From JAKAWQ01 sp963840545 (lineage in GTDB: Bacteria > Pseudomonadota > Alphaproteobacteria > Acetobacterales > Acetobacteraceae): 64,000 nt of DNA. The stretch spans positions 1-64,000 of the forward strand of contig CAWIZE010000007.1 of NCBI GenBank assembly GCA_963840545.1, given 5' to 3'. The notes below the pieces were generated by a model that saw only the letters and a list, made by a program, of their open reading frames with translations, was not told the origin of the DNA and searched no databases. How positions within the stretch are numbered: the first letter of the stretch is position 1; each line of letters begins with the position of its first letter. Of this stretch, positions 45,937 to 54,159 are shown in pieces. A program made the translations under genes and the position numbers.

Positions 45937-47025
45937 ATGACCGAGAAGGATGAGACGACGACCCGCGGCGTGCCGGCACGTCTGAAGCGGCGCGCCATGG
46001 CGCATTGGGCGGCCTGGGCCTCCGCCGCGGGCGCGCTCGGCGCGACGACGGGCGAGGTCCGGGCGGCGGCCTCGGGGCCCTTCCCGGCCCATCCGCGGTG
46101 GCGGTTCGTCTTCGTCAACAATGCCACCGCCAATCCGTTCTTCGTGCCCGCCCGCTACGGTATCGCGGACGCGAGCGCGCTGCTTGGCTGCACCTGGCAA
46201 TGGACAGGCTCGGCAACCAGCAACGTGGCGGAGATGGTGAACGCCATGGATGCCGCGATCGCCTCCCACGCGGACGCGATCGCGGTCCCGATCATCGATC
46301 CGCACGCGTTCGACGCCCCGACGGCGCGGGCGATGGACGCCGGCATTCCCGTCTTCAGCTACAACAGCGATGCCCAACCGGGCAGCCCCAACCGGCGGCT
46401 TGCCTATATCGGCCAGGACCTCTTCCTGTCCGGCAAGATGATGGGTCGGCGTATCGTCGAGCTGGTACGCTCCGGGGATGTCGCGATCTTCATCACGACC
46501 CCGGGCCAGCTCAACCTGCAACCGCGGGTCGACGGCGCGATCGCGGCGATCAAGGAATCCGGAGCTCCCATCAATGCTATAATGATTGCCACGGATCCGA
46601 CGGTCAACGTCTCTCTCTCCAAGGTCCGGGCGTATTATCTCGGCCATCGCAACGTCAAGGGGATGTTCGGCTCCGGGGCCATCCCGACCGAGAATGTCGC
46701 CACGGTGATGCAGGAGTACGAGCTGGCGAAGAAGGGTGTGCAGGGTGGCGGGTTCGACCTGCTGCCGAGCTCGCTAAAAGCCGTGCGCGCGGGCGATCTC
46801 AACTTCGTCATCGACCAGCAGCCCTATCTGCAGGGCTTCTACACGGTGATGGAGATGTTCCTCTTCAGGGCATCGGGCGGCCTTTCCGGGCCGGCGGACA
46901 TCAATACCGGCCTCAAGTTCGTGACCAAGGCGACGGTGATGCCGTACCTCACGACGAGCACGCGATACGAAGGCAGCTCCGCCGAGCGGAAGGTCGTGCC
47001 GCGTTCCGGCCCGATCATCGGTTGA
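45937..47025 (+). CDS. Orphan periplasmic sugar-binding protein (RbsB/Peripla_BP_4)
   Basis: Protein of 362 residues from ATG 45937. A long leader with KRRAMAHWAAWASAAGALGA may be a Tat signal. The mature part reads RFVFVNNATANPFFVPARYG and AIAVPIIDPHAFDAPTARAM, as in ribose/inositol-type binding proteins. Later NFVIDQQPYLQGFYTVMEMF covers the hinge and ligand pocket. There is no permease or ATPase next to it; it may serve one of the two ribose-type importers at 1.6-4.5 kb or 57.8-60.8 kb, or another system (inference). Confidence 0.83.
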   Translation: MTEKDETTTRGVPARLKRRAMAHWAAWASAAGALGATTGEVRAAASGPFPAHPRWRFVFVNNATANPFFVPARYGIADASALLGCTWQWTGSATSNVAEMVNAMDAAIASHADAIAVPIIDPHAFDAPTARAMDAGIPVFSYNSDAQPGSPNRRLAYIGQDLFLSGKMMGRRIVELVRSGDVAIFITTPGQLNLQPRVDGAIAAIKESGAPINAIMIATDPTVNVSLSKVRAYYLGHRNVKGMFGSGAIPTENVATVMQEYELAKKGVQGGGFDLLPSSLKAVRAGDLNFVIDQQPYLQGFYTVMEMFLFRASGGLSGPADINTGLKFVTKATVMPYLTTSTRYEGSSAERKVVPRSGPIIG

Positions 47026-47069
47026 ACGCCGGCACGGCGCCGCGCTGCACGCGGCGGCGCCCTCATCCT

Positions 47070-47126
47070 GACAAATCGGGCGCCCGGATAAATCGGGCGC
47101 CTTGACAAATCGGGCGCCTTGACAAG
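47070..47126. repeat. 17-bp tandem repeat with stop codons in three frames
   Basis: Three units like GACAAATCGGGCGCCTT and part of a fourth. TGA at 47069, TAA at 47089, TGA at 47103 and 47120 cover all three plus-strand frames, 45 bp after the stop of the binding-protein gene. Confidence 0.7.
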
Positions 47127-47234
47127 CCGGCCGGTCGGATCGGTACAATCCGCCGCTCCGCTCACCAATCCAAGCAGGGACCAACCCAAGCGGCGATGGA
47201 CTCAGGCGGCGATGGACTCAGGCGGGATCGCACC

Positions 47235-47918
47235 ATGTCGGACGAGGACTGGCTGACGGCACGACTCGCGGCGGAGCTTGGCGATAACCTGCTCGCGCGC
47301 GAGCTCGCGAGCCTCGTCAGGACCGACGTGCTTTCGTGGACTGCGCCCGCGATCGCGCCCGAGCGCATCCGGACCGTCGTCGGATTCACGTTCGGAAATC
47401 GCATGCTGCCCAACGGCAATCGCGAGCCGGGACCGGTGAACGAGGCCCTCGGCGCGATCGCCGCCCGGTTGCATCGCGAGACCGCCGCGCCGGTGATCGC
47501 GCAATGGGAGGTGGCGGCTGCGGCCGATCTTCCCGCCGACATGGTAACCCCCATCCATCCGGCTCGCGACGCCGCGGACGAGCCCGTGTATCTGAGCACC
47601 CTCGGCGTACTCGAGGAGATCGCACGGAGGTGGGCGCCGGCGAGCCTCGGCGTCGTTGGCGTCGTTGCGTTTTCAGATCATATTGCCCGCGCGGTCGCGA
47701 CCGCGCGCCGGCTTGGCTTCGATGCTTACGCGCCGGCGGGATATGCGATGCCCGCGGATTACGACGTCCTGGCCGGGCAGGCCTGGTGCCGGACCCGGCT
47801 GGTTTATGTCGTGCACGATATGACCATGCGCATCTCCGAACGGCGCGCAGACCTGTTGGCGTCGGCCCGCGGAGCTTCGTTGCGCACGGAGCGCGGGCGC
47901 CCTCAGCCGCCCGGTTGA
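47235..47918 (+). CDS. Conserved hypothetical protein, possibly YdcF/DUF218-like
   Basis: Cytoplasmic protein of 227 residues from ATG 47235; ATG 47196 would add 13 residues encoded by a 16-bp tandem duplication. The pattern RTVVGFTFGNRMLPNG, VNEALGAIAARLHRETAAP, LGVVGVVAFSDHIARAVATA and RRLGFDAYAP resembles the alternating strand-helix layout of YdcF/ElyC-like (DUF218) proteins. No catalytic motif is clear enough for a firm call. Confidence 0.5.
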   Translation: MSDEDWLTARLAAELGDNLLARELASLVRTDVLSWTAPAIAPERIRTVVGFTFGNRMLPNGNREPGPVNEALGAIAARLHRETAAPVIAQWEVAAAADLPADMVTPIHPARDAADEPVYLSTLGVLEEIARRWAPASLGVVGVVAFSDHIARAVATARRLGFDAYAPAGYAMPADYDVLAGQAWCRTRLVYVVHDMTMRISERRADLLASARGASLRTERGRPQPPG

Positions 47919-47959
47919 CCGGTGCGCTCGCCCGCGGCCTCCGGGCGGCGCCACCGCCC

Positions 47960-48015
47960 GGGGGTGCTGGCCCGGGGGTGCTGGCCTGGGGGTGCTGGCC
48001 TGGGGGTGCTGGCCC
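47960..48015. repeat. 14-bp tandem repeat between convergent genes, four copies
   Basis: Four units of GGGGGTGCTGGCCC or GGGGGTGCTGGCCT between the 3' ends of the hypothetical gene at 47235 and the secreted protein at 48024. Confidence 0.85.
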
Positions 48016-48023
48016 GGGGGGGC

Positions 48024-48716
48024 TCAGTTGTGGGTCGGGGTGAAGACCACCTGGTCGTTGACGGCGTAGAGCACGCAGACTTGGCCGGCCGCGCCCTTCT
48101 GGCAGTCGGCGTAGGCGGAGGCGATGGCGTCGAACACGGTCTTGCCGGTCCGCCACAGCCAATAGTCCGTCGCCGTCACCACGAAGGCGCGGGGTCCCGC
48201 CTGGTTGGCGTAGGCGCCGGCGGTCACCTGCTCCGCGCCGGTGAGGAACGGAATCCTGGCCGGATCGAACCTCCCGTGCTGGCCGGCGAGCAAATCGGGC
48301 TGCACCGGATAGCCGCCGAACGGGTCGCGCGCCTCCAGCCCATTGATCGAGACGATGTAGCAGGGGCCGTTCTCGAAGAACTGGCAGGTCTGGAGACCGG
48401 CGCGGGCGAGGTCCTCGATGCTGAGGAAGTCGCCCGCCTTGCTGGTCGAGCGGGTCGCCCAGGCATCGCCGCCGGGCGCGGCGGCGAAGACGAAGGCATG
48501 GATCGTGCCCGCCTTCTCCTCGGCGATCGCCCCGGCGAGCCCCTTGCGGCCGTCATCGGTGAGCCAGGTGAGCGCCTGCGGATCGGTCTCCGTGCTGCTG
48601 GTGACGAGCACCGGCCGCGGGAGGGGCGGCTTTGCCGCCTGGGCGAAGGCGGGCGCCGCGAGCGCCAGCAGCGCGGCGCACCCCGCGGCTGACAGCTTCG
48701 AGAGGAGCGGGGCCAT
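48024..48716 (-). CDS. Secreted protein of unknown function
   Basis: Protein of 230 residues. A signal peptide (cleavage after AFAQ, near residue 26) is followed by a mature domain with four cysteines (LQTCQFF, GPCYIV, YADCQKG, QVCVLY) that may form two disulfides. Text such as FGGYPVQPDLLAGQHGRFDP and AFVVTATDYWLWRTGKTVFD suggests a compact soluble enzyme or binding domain. I do not recognise the family. Confidence 0.65.
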   Translation of the reverse strand: MAPLLSKLSAAGCAALLALAAPAFAQAAKPPLPRPVLVTSSTETDPQALTWLTDDGRKGLAGAIAEEKAGTIHAFVFAAAPGGDAWATRSTSKAGDFLSIEDLARAGLQTCQFFENGPCYIVSINGLEARDPFGGYPVQPDLLAGQHGRFDPARIPFLTGAEQVTAGAYANQAGPRAFVVTATDYWLWRTGKTVFDAIASAYADCQKGAAGQVCVLYAVNDQVVFTPTHN

Positions 48717-48864
48717 GACGATCTCCTTGCTTCCGTGGCGGGTGAAACCGGCGCCGCACCTCGTTGCGGGTATTTAACGGGACCCGGAGGCCCCGGACAA
48801 GCGCGCCGCGCGCAGGCGGAGAAGGGTCCGCTCCGGCCCGTCGTTTCAGCGCCAAACCGCCGGC

Positions 48865-49926
48865 TCAGGCGGCGTAGAGAATCTCGGGCCGCGCCGGCGC
48901 CTCGCCCCGCTCGACCCGTTTGACCGCCGCCACCAGCCGCGCATGGGTGCCCGCCGGCAGGCCGATCTCGGCGCCCCTGGCGACGATCAGCCCGTTCATG
49001 AAGTCGATCTCGGTGCGCCGCCCCTTCAGCATGTCCTGGCCCATCGAGGGGCGCTGGACGTCGCTCCGCGTATTGCCCCCGGCGGCGGCGAGGAGCCGCG
49101 CCTCCACCTCCTCGAGCGCGCCCGCCTCGCCCTCATGGGCGCGGGCGAGCAGGTCGGGCGCGAGCGGCCCGATAGGCTCGAGGTCATAGCCGAGCGCCTG
49201 GCCGATCCGCACCGCCTCGCCGCCGAGATGGATGGCGAAGCGGCGGATCTCGGGGTCGCGGTCCGCGTCGTTGCCGGCCAGCCCGGTCGCCGCGGAAACC
49301 CCGTTGCGCATGCCGTTGAGGCAGAGCTTCGACCACCGCTCGCCCCACAGGTTGGTCGTCACCTTGACGCTGTCGATCGTCGCGATCATCGCCGCGATCT
49401 CCTCGGCCCGCCTGGTGACCCGCCCGTGCACCTCGCCGACGCGGAACACGGTGTGCGCCGCCCCGCCCTTCGGCACGGTGCGGCGGATCCGGCCCGGCGC
49501 GTAGAGATCGACCGAGATGCGCGCGGCGATGCAGCCCATCGTCCGGCCCCAGCCGACGATCGCGGCGATCCGCTCCTCGTTGATGCAGTTCTGCAGCGAG
49601 ACCACCACCGCGCCCGGGGCGAGATATTGCCCGATCATCGTCGCCGCCCAGTCGGTGTCGTAGGACTTCACCGAGACGAAGGCGATGTCGATCGGCCGTT
49701 GCTTGGAGAGGTCCTGCACCTCGGTCAGGTGCATCGTGGGCAGGCGCACCGTGCAGGCTTCCTCCGCCGTCACCCCTTCGAGGGCGAGCCCGTCGGCGCG
49801 GATCGTCTCGACATGCTCCGGCCAGGGGTCGATCAGCGTCACGTCGTAGCCGTTGCGCGCGAGATGCCCGCCGACATAGCCGCCGACCGCGCCCGCGCCG
49901 ACCACCGCAATCCGCTTTTCCATCAT
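48865..49926 (-). CDS. panE: 2-dehydropantoate 2-reductase (ketopantoate reductase family)
   Basis: Rossmann enzyme of 353 residues from the double ATG at 49926/49923. RIAVVGAGAVGGYVGGHLA is the cofactor loop. VSVKSYDTDWAATMI and VVSLQNCINEERIAAIVG match ApbA/PanE, and the C-terminal helical domain holds LCLNGMRNGVSAATG. PanE makes pantoate for coenzyme A, but many paralogues act on other 2-keto acids; the slightly long protein and isolated location leave this open. Confidence 0.8.
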   Translation of the reverse strand: MMEKRIAVVGAGAVGGYVGGHLARNGYDVTLIDPWPEHVETIRADGLALEGVTAEEACTVRLPTMHLTEVQDLSKQRPIDIAFVSVKSYDTDWAATMIGQYLAPGAVVVSLQNCINEERIAAIVGWGRTMGCIAARISVDLYAPGRIRRTVPKGGAAHTVFRVGEVHGRVTRRAEEIAAMIATIDSVKVTTNLWGERWSKLCLNGMRNGVSAATGLAGNDADRDPEIRRFAIHLGGEAVRIGQALGYDLEPIGPLAPDLLARAHEGEAGALEEVEARLLAAAGGNTRSDVQRPSMGQDMLKGRRTEIDFMNGLIVARGAEIGLPAGTHARLVAAVKRVERGEAPARPEILYAA

Positions 49927-50013
49927 GCCTCCTCTTCGGCCCCCTCTTCGCGTCCGGTTCCGCAGCCGCCATGATAGGCGCTGTCCGACAAGCCGGAAGA
50001 GAGGGAGAGACGG

Positions 50014-50880
50014 ATGCGCTGGAAAGAGCGGCGGGAGCGGCTGCGCGCGGTGCTGGCGGGCGATCGATGCCTGCATCCCGCCTCGGTGTTCGACACCGGC
50101 TCGGCGCGCATCGCCCAATCCCTCGGCTTCGAGGCGGGCATGCTCGCGGGCTCGATCGCCTCGCTCGCGGTGCTGGCCGCGCCCGACCTCATCGTCCTCA
50201 CGCTCGGCGAATTCGCCGGCCTCGCCTACCGCATCAGCCGCGGCGCGGAGCTGCCGCTGATCGTCGATGCCGACCACGGCTACGGCAATGCGCTGAATGT
50301 GCAGCGCACGGTGGAGGAGCTGGAGAACGCGGGCGTTTCCCTGGTGACGATCGAGGACACGCGGCTGCCGCGCGGCTTCGACGAGGCGAAGCCGGAGCTG
50401 GTTTCGATCGCGGAGGGTGTCGGAAAAATGCGCGCAGCACTTGCCGCGCGCGCCGACCCGGCGCTGATCCTCGCCGGGCGCACGACCGTCTCGATCGCCG
50501 GGGTGCCAGGAGCGATCGCCCGCGCCCAGGCGTACCGCGCCGCCGGCGTGGACGCGATTTTTTTCGCGGGGCTCAGGACCCGCGAGGAGCTGGCCGCGAT
50601 CGCCGCCGCCGTGCCCCCGCCGATCCTCATCGGCGGCGCGCCCCCCGGGTTTTTCGACCGTCCGGCGCTCGCGGCAGCGGGCGTGCGCGTCTCCCTCCAG
50701 CCGCATCTCTCCTATTCGGCCGCGATGCAGGCCGTCTATGCGACGCTGAAGGCGCTGCGCGACGGCGCCCCGCCAAACTCGGTCGGCGGCACCGCCCCGC
50801 CCGCGCTGCTCGCAGAGCTCGCGCGCGAGGGCGAGTACGAGGCCGCGATCCGGAGCTTCCTCACTTCTTCTCCCCGTTGA
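50014..50880 (+). CDS. Isocitrate lyase/PEP mutase superfamily protein, oxaloacetate decarboxylase-like
   Basis: Protein of 288 residues. The metal site lies in LPLIVDADHGYGNALNV, and LVTIEDTRLPRGF supplies the second acidic cluster. The opening HPASVFDTGSARIAQSLGF and the lack of the KKCGH loop of isocitrate lyase place it with the oxaloacetate decarboxylases of the Pseudomonas PA4872 type. Its last 20 bp overlap the convergent AsmA-like gene. Confidence 0.8.
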   Translation: MRWKERRERLRAVLAGDRCLHPASVFDTGSARIAQSLGFEAGMLAGSIASLAVLAAPDLIVLTLGEFAGLAYRISRGAELPLIVDADHGYGNALNVQRTVEELENAGVSLVTIEDTRLPRGFDEAKPELVSIAEGVGKMRAALAARADPALILAGRTTVSIAGVPGAIARAQAYRAAGVDAIFFAGLRTREELAAIAAAVPPPILIGGAPPGFFDRPALAAAGVRVSLQPHLSYSAAMQAVYATLKALRDGAPPNSVGGTAPPALLAELAREGEYEAAIRSFLTSSPR

Positions 50881-53800
50881 ACACCGAGAAGAGGCCGCGC
50901 AGGAAGCCCGGCGTGATCGCGGCGAGCGGGTTGACGTGCACGGCGGGGTCGTCGAGCGGGCCGCGCAAGGTATAGGCGGCGGCGAACAGCCCGCCGCCCT
51001 TCTCGGGGCTGAAGAGCCGGCCGAGCAGGGGGATGTCGCCGAGCAGGGAATTGAAGAAATAGGCGGGCACGATGGTGCCCGAGAGGTCCGCGGTGCGGGC
51101 GGCGAGATCGACGCTTCCCTTCATCGTCAGCCCGAGCGAGGGGTTGTAGGCGCGCGCGTCGTCGATGCTCAGCCGGTCGCCGGCGAGGCCGAACGGCGCG
51201 ATCAGCTTCGCGAAGCCGAGCCCCGGCCCTTCGAGCACCTGCGCCAGCCCGTAGAGCGTCATCGCCTGGAGGACGCGGGCAAGGCCCGGCGCCTTCAGGA
51301 CGCGGAAATCGGTCATCTCGGCGCTGCCGGAAAGCGGCGCGCCGGCCTGCGAATCGTCGTAGCGGGCGGCGAGCGAGAGCGTGCCGTCGCGGACGTCCCG
51401 GGTGACGTCGATCGCCGCCAGCAGCGCGCCCGCGTCGCCGGTCGAGATCGCCAGCGTCCGGCCGCCGCCGGCGGGCGCGATGACGAAGCTCAGCGGCCGC
51501 CCCGAGGCGAGATTGCCGGTGAACCGGGCGGCGCCGATGCGCGTCCCATCGCTCTCGGCGTGCAGGCGGCAATCCGCGAGCTTCTGCCCATTCGCGAGCA
51601 ACGCCTGGCCGAACCGGGCATCGACGATCCAGGGCGGGCCGGGTTCGGGCGGCTTCGGCGTTGATGCGGCCTGCGGCGCGGCCGCCGGCTTCGGCGGTGC
51701 GGCCGCGTGCTCGTGATGGGCGAAGCGGGCGGAGAGGTCGAGCGTCGCGCCCGAGAGAACGATGGTCATCGGAGCGCCGTTGCCCGGGAACCGCACCGAG
51801 CCCGCGGCCTCGCTCCGCCCGATGGCGGCGCGGTCGATCCTGACGAACGTCGGCCGTCCGCCGGAAAAGCTCGCCGAGCCCGCGAGCGAGAGGTTGGGGC
51901 CGGTCAGGCCGAAGCCGTCGATCGCCTCGATCCGCCCGGCGGCGAAGGCGACCGAGGCATGGGCTTCCGCCGCTTCGCCGGCCGGCTTGGCGAAGCCGAG
52001 CGGGGCGAGCGTCAGCGCGGCCTCCGTGAGCCCGGCCGTGACCTCCGCGTGGCCGGCCCCGTCGCGCGCCACGGTGAAGTCCGTCGCGAGCTGGATCGGG
52101 CCGGCGATGACGCCGGCAAGCCCGCCGAGCCCGAGTCCGGCGAGCTCGGCCGTGCTCGCGGTCGCGCTGGCCGTGCCCCGCTGCACCACCCCGGCCGGTG
52201 GGCCCGCGCCGAAATCGAGCGCGTAGGTGAAGCGGGACGGGATGCCGGCGAGCGCCCCTTTGCCGGAGATCTTCAACCCCGCATTGTCCGCGGCGAGGTG
52301 AAGCGTGCCCTGGTCGAACGCGTGCCCGGCGATGACCGAGCCGAGATGCACCCCGGAGAGCGTCGAATCCGCGGCCATCCGCACTTGGTCCATGGTGACC
52401 TTGTCGTCGAGCGGCAGCGCGATCGTGAGCGTCGTGTCGGTGGTGCCGGCAGGGTCGGTGAAGGGCAGGGAAAAGCGCGAGAGGAGATTGAGCCGCTTCT
52501 GTCCCAAGAGGCCGAGCACGGCGGGCAGGGGCCCGGCGATCCGCGCGGTGATCGTGCCGTCCTGGTCGCGGGCGCTGAGCCCGGTGATCCGCACCCGGCC
52601 GCTCTCGACCGTGACCGCCCCCTCGACCGCGTGGGCGACCGCGATGGTGAGCGCGTCCGGCCCGGTGATCGAGAGGCTCGCCCGTCCGTCGGTGAGCGGC
52701 GGCACCGGGCGCAGCCAATGGACGGTGAGCCCGCTGCCCGAGACGAAGCCGGCGACGCTGGTGACGGCGAAGCTGCCGGCATCGGGCGCGGCGGTGAAGC
52801 CGAGCGTGAGCGTCGCCTCGTCCGCCGTGCCGGCGGTGATGTTGCCGGTGACCCAGGCGCGGCCGCCGCGGGAGATATCGGGCGGCCAGTAGCGGGCGAG
52901 GTCGCCCATCTTCACGCCCGAGGTGCCGATCGAGACATCGCCGCTCCAGTTTCCCGCGCTTTGGCGCGTGGCCGAGCCCTTCGCCGTCAGCACGGGGCCC
53001 GCCGCGCCCGCCGGGCCCGCGGCGCCCATTTTGCCTGCGGCGCCCATTTTGCCTGCGGCGCTGGCGGGGGGCCCGGCGAGGCGGAGGACGAGCTGGCGGA
53101 GCGCGATGCGGTCCCGGGTGGCCGTGAGCGCGAGCGCGCCGCCCGCGATCGCCACCGCGGCGCCGCCCACGGCGATGTCGCCCGCGCCCAGCCCGGCCTC
53201 GAGACGGAGCACGGGCTGCGGCGTGGCGCCGCCCATCTCGAGATCGGCACCGAGCGTCACCGGCGCATCGACGGCGGCGAGCGGGGCGAGGCGCGGCAGG
53301 ATCGCGGCGAGCTCGGAGGGGCGGATCGGGGAGAGCGTCGCCGCCACGGTAAGCCCGTCCTGCTCGGTGAGGCCGGCCTGGAGCGCGATCTCCGCCTGCC
53401 GGCCCTTGACCGCGAGCGTGATCCGGCCGCTGCCGGCGAGGCCGCCGAGCGCGCCCCGGGTCAGGGTGAGATCGGCCGAAGGCGCGTACCAGGTGGCGTC
53501 GAGCGCCCGGTCGTCGACCGAAAGCTCGGCGCCGTGGATCGCCAGGATGCGGAGCTGGCTCAAGGCCCGGAAGCGGCGCCCGGGTGGGCTCTGGTCGTTG
53601 CCGGGCGGGGTGTTGAGCGCGGCCAGGACCTGGCCGAGCAGGCCGGCGGTGGCCGGGGAGGGGGAGGTGGCCTCGCGGCGCCGGCCGAAGGCGATGGAGA
53701 GGCGGCCCTCGGCGTCCCGCAGCACCCGCACCTTGGGGTCCTCGATCACGATCCGGCGCGGCACGATGCGCCCGATCAGGAGCTGCGGCGCCGAGAGCGA

Positions 53801-54145
53801 AACCTCCGCGCGCGGGATCTCGGCGACGCCGGCCCCGCCGTCTCCGCCCCCGCTTGGGCCACGCAGGACGATGTCGGCGAAGACGAGGTCGAGCGGGCTC
53901 TCGACGCCGTTGCGGAACCCCTCCCAGCCGAGCGCGGCGGCGCCGATGCTCAGATGCGGGGCGCCGGGCGCGTGGTTGAAGGCGGCCTCGACCCGGGGGA
54001 TGAGGAAGGCAAGGTTGATCGGGCCCTCGGCAAGCCGCCAGGCGAGGACGCAGCCGGCGACCAGCACGAGCAGGAGGACGCCGAGGACGATCTCGGCGAC
54101 GAGGTGCAAAAAATGGGCGGCGGCTTGACCCGAGCGCCTCAACAT
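50861..54145 (-). CDS. AsmA-like / YhdP-type envelope protein
   Basis: Protein of 1094 residues from ATG 54145. One N-terminal membrane anchor (LVAEIVLGVLLLVLVAGCVL) is followed by a DUF3971-like region and a long beta-rich body that ends in an AsmA-like C-terminal domain (DFRVLKAPGLARVLQAMTLY, GSVDLAARTADLSGTIVPAY). Proteins of this group form long hydrophobic grooves that carry phospholipids to the outer membrane (family knowledge). An 18-bp in-frame repeat near 53020-53055 encodes AAGKMG twice. It starts 14 bp from the divergent glnE gene. Confidence 0.85.
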   Translation of the reverse strand: MLRRSGQAAAHFLHLVAEIVLGVLLLVLVAGCVLAWRLAEGPINLAFLIPRVEAAFNHAPGAPHLSIGAAALGWEGFRNGVESPLDLVFADIVLRGPSGGGDGGAGVAEIPRAEVSLSAPQLLIGRIVPRRIVIEDPKVRVLRDAEGRLSIAFGRRREATSPSPATAGLLGQVLAALNTPPGNDQSPPGRRFRALSQLRILAIHGAELSVDDRALDATWYAPSADLTLTRGALGGLAGSGRITLAVKGRQAEIALQAGLTEQDGLTVAATLSPIRPSELAAILPRLAPLAAVDAPVTLGADLEMGGATPQPVLRLEAGLGAGDIAVGGAAVAIAGGALALTATRDRIALRQLVLRLAGPPASAAGKMGAAGKMGAAGPAGAAGPVLTAKGSATRQSAGNWSGDVSIGTSGVKMGDLARYWPPDISRGGRAWVTGNITAGTADEATLTLGFTAAPDAGSFAVTSVAGFVSGSGLTVHWLRPVPPLTDGRASLSITGPDALTIAVAHAVEGAVTVESGRVRITGLSARDQDGTITARIAGPLPAVLGLLGQKRLNLLSRFSLPFTDPAGTTDTTLTIALPLDDKVTMDQVRMAADSTLSGVHLGSVIAGHAFDQGTLHLAADNAGLKISGKGALAGIPSRFTYALDFGAGPPAGVVQRGTASATASTAELAGLGLGGLAGVIAGPIQLATDFTVARDGAGHAEVTAGLTEAALTLAPLGFAKPAGEAAEAHASVAFAAGRIEAIDGFGLTGPNLSLAGSASFSGGRPTFVRIDRAAIGRSEAAGSVRFPGNGAPMTIVLSGATLDLSARFAHHEHAAAPPKPAAAPQAASTPKPPEPGPPWIVDARFGQALLANGQKLADCRLHAESDGTRIGAARFTGNLASGRPLSFVIAPAGGGRTLAISTGDAGALLAAIDVTRDVRDGTLSLAARYDDSQAGAPLSGSAEMTDFRVLKAPGLARVLQAMTLYGLAQVLEGPGLGFAKLIAPFGLAGDRLSIDDARAYNPSLGLTMKGSVDLAARTADLSGTIVPAYFFNSLLGDIPLLGRLFSPEKGGGLFAAAYTLRGPLDDPAVHVNPLAAITPGFLRGLFSVFNGEKK

Positions 54146-54159
54146 GGCGAGCCTCGGCG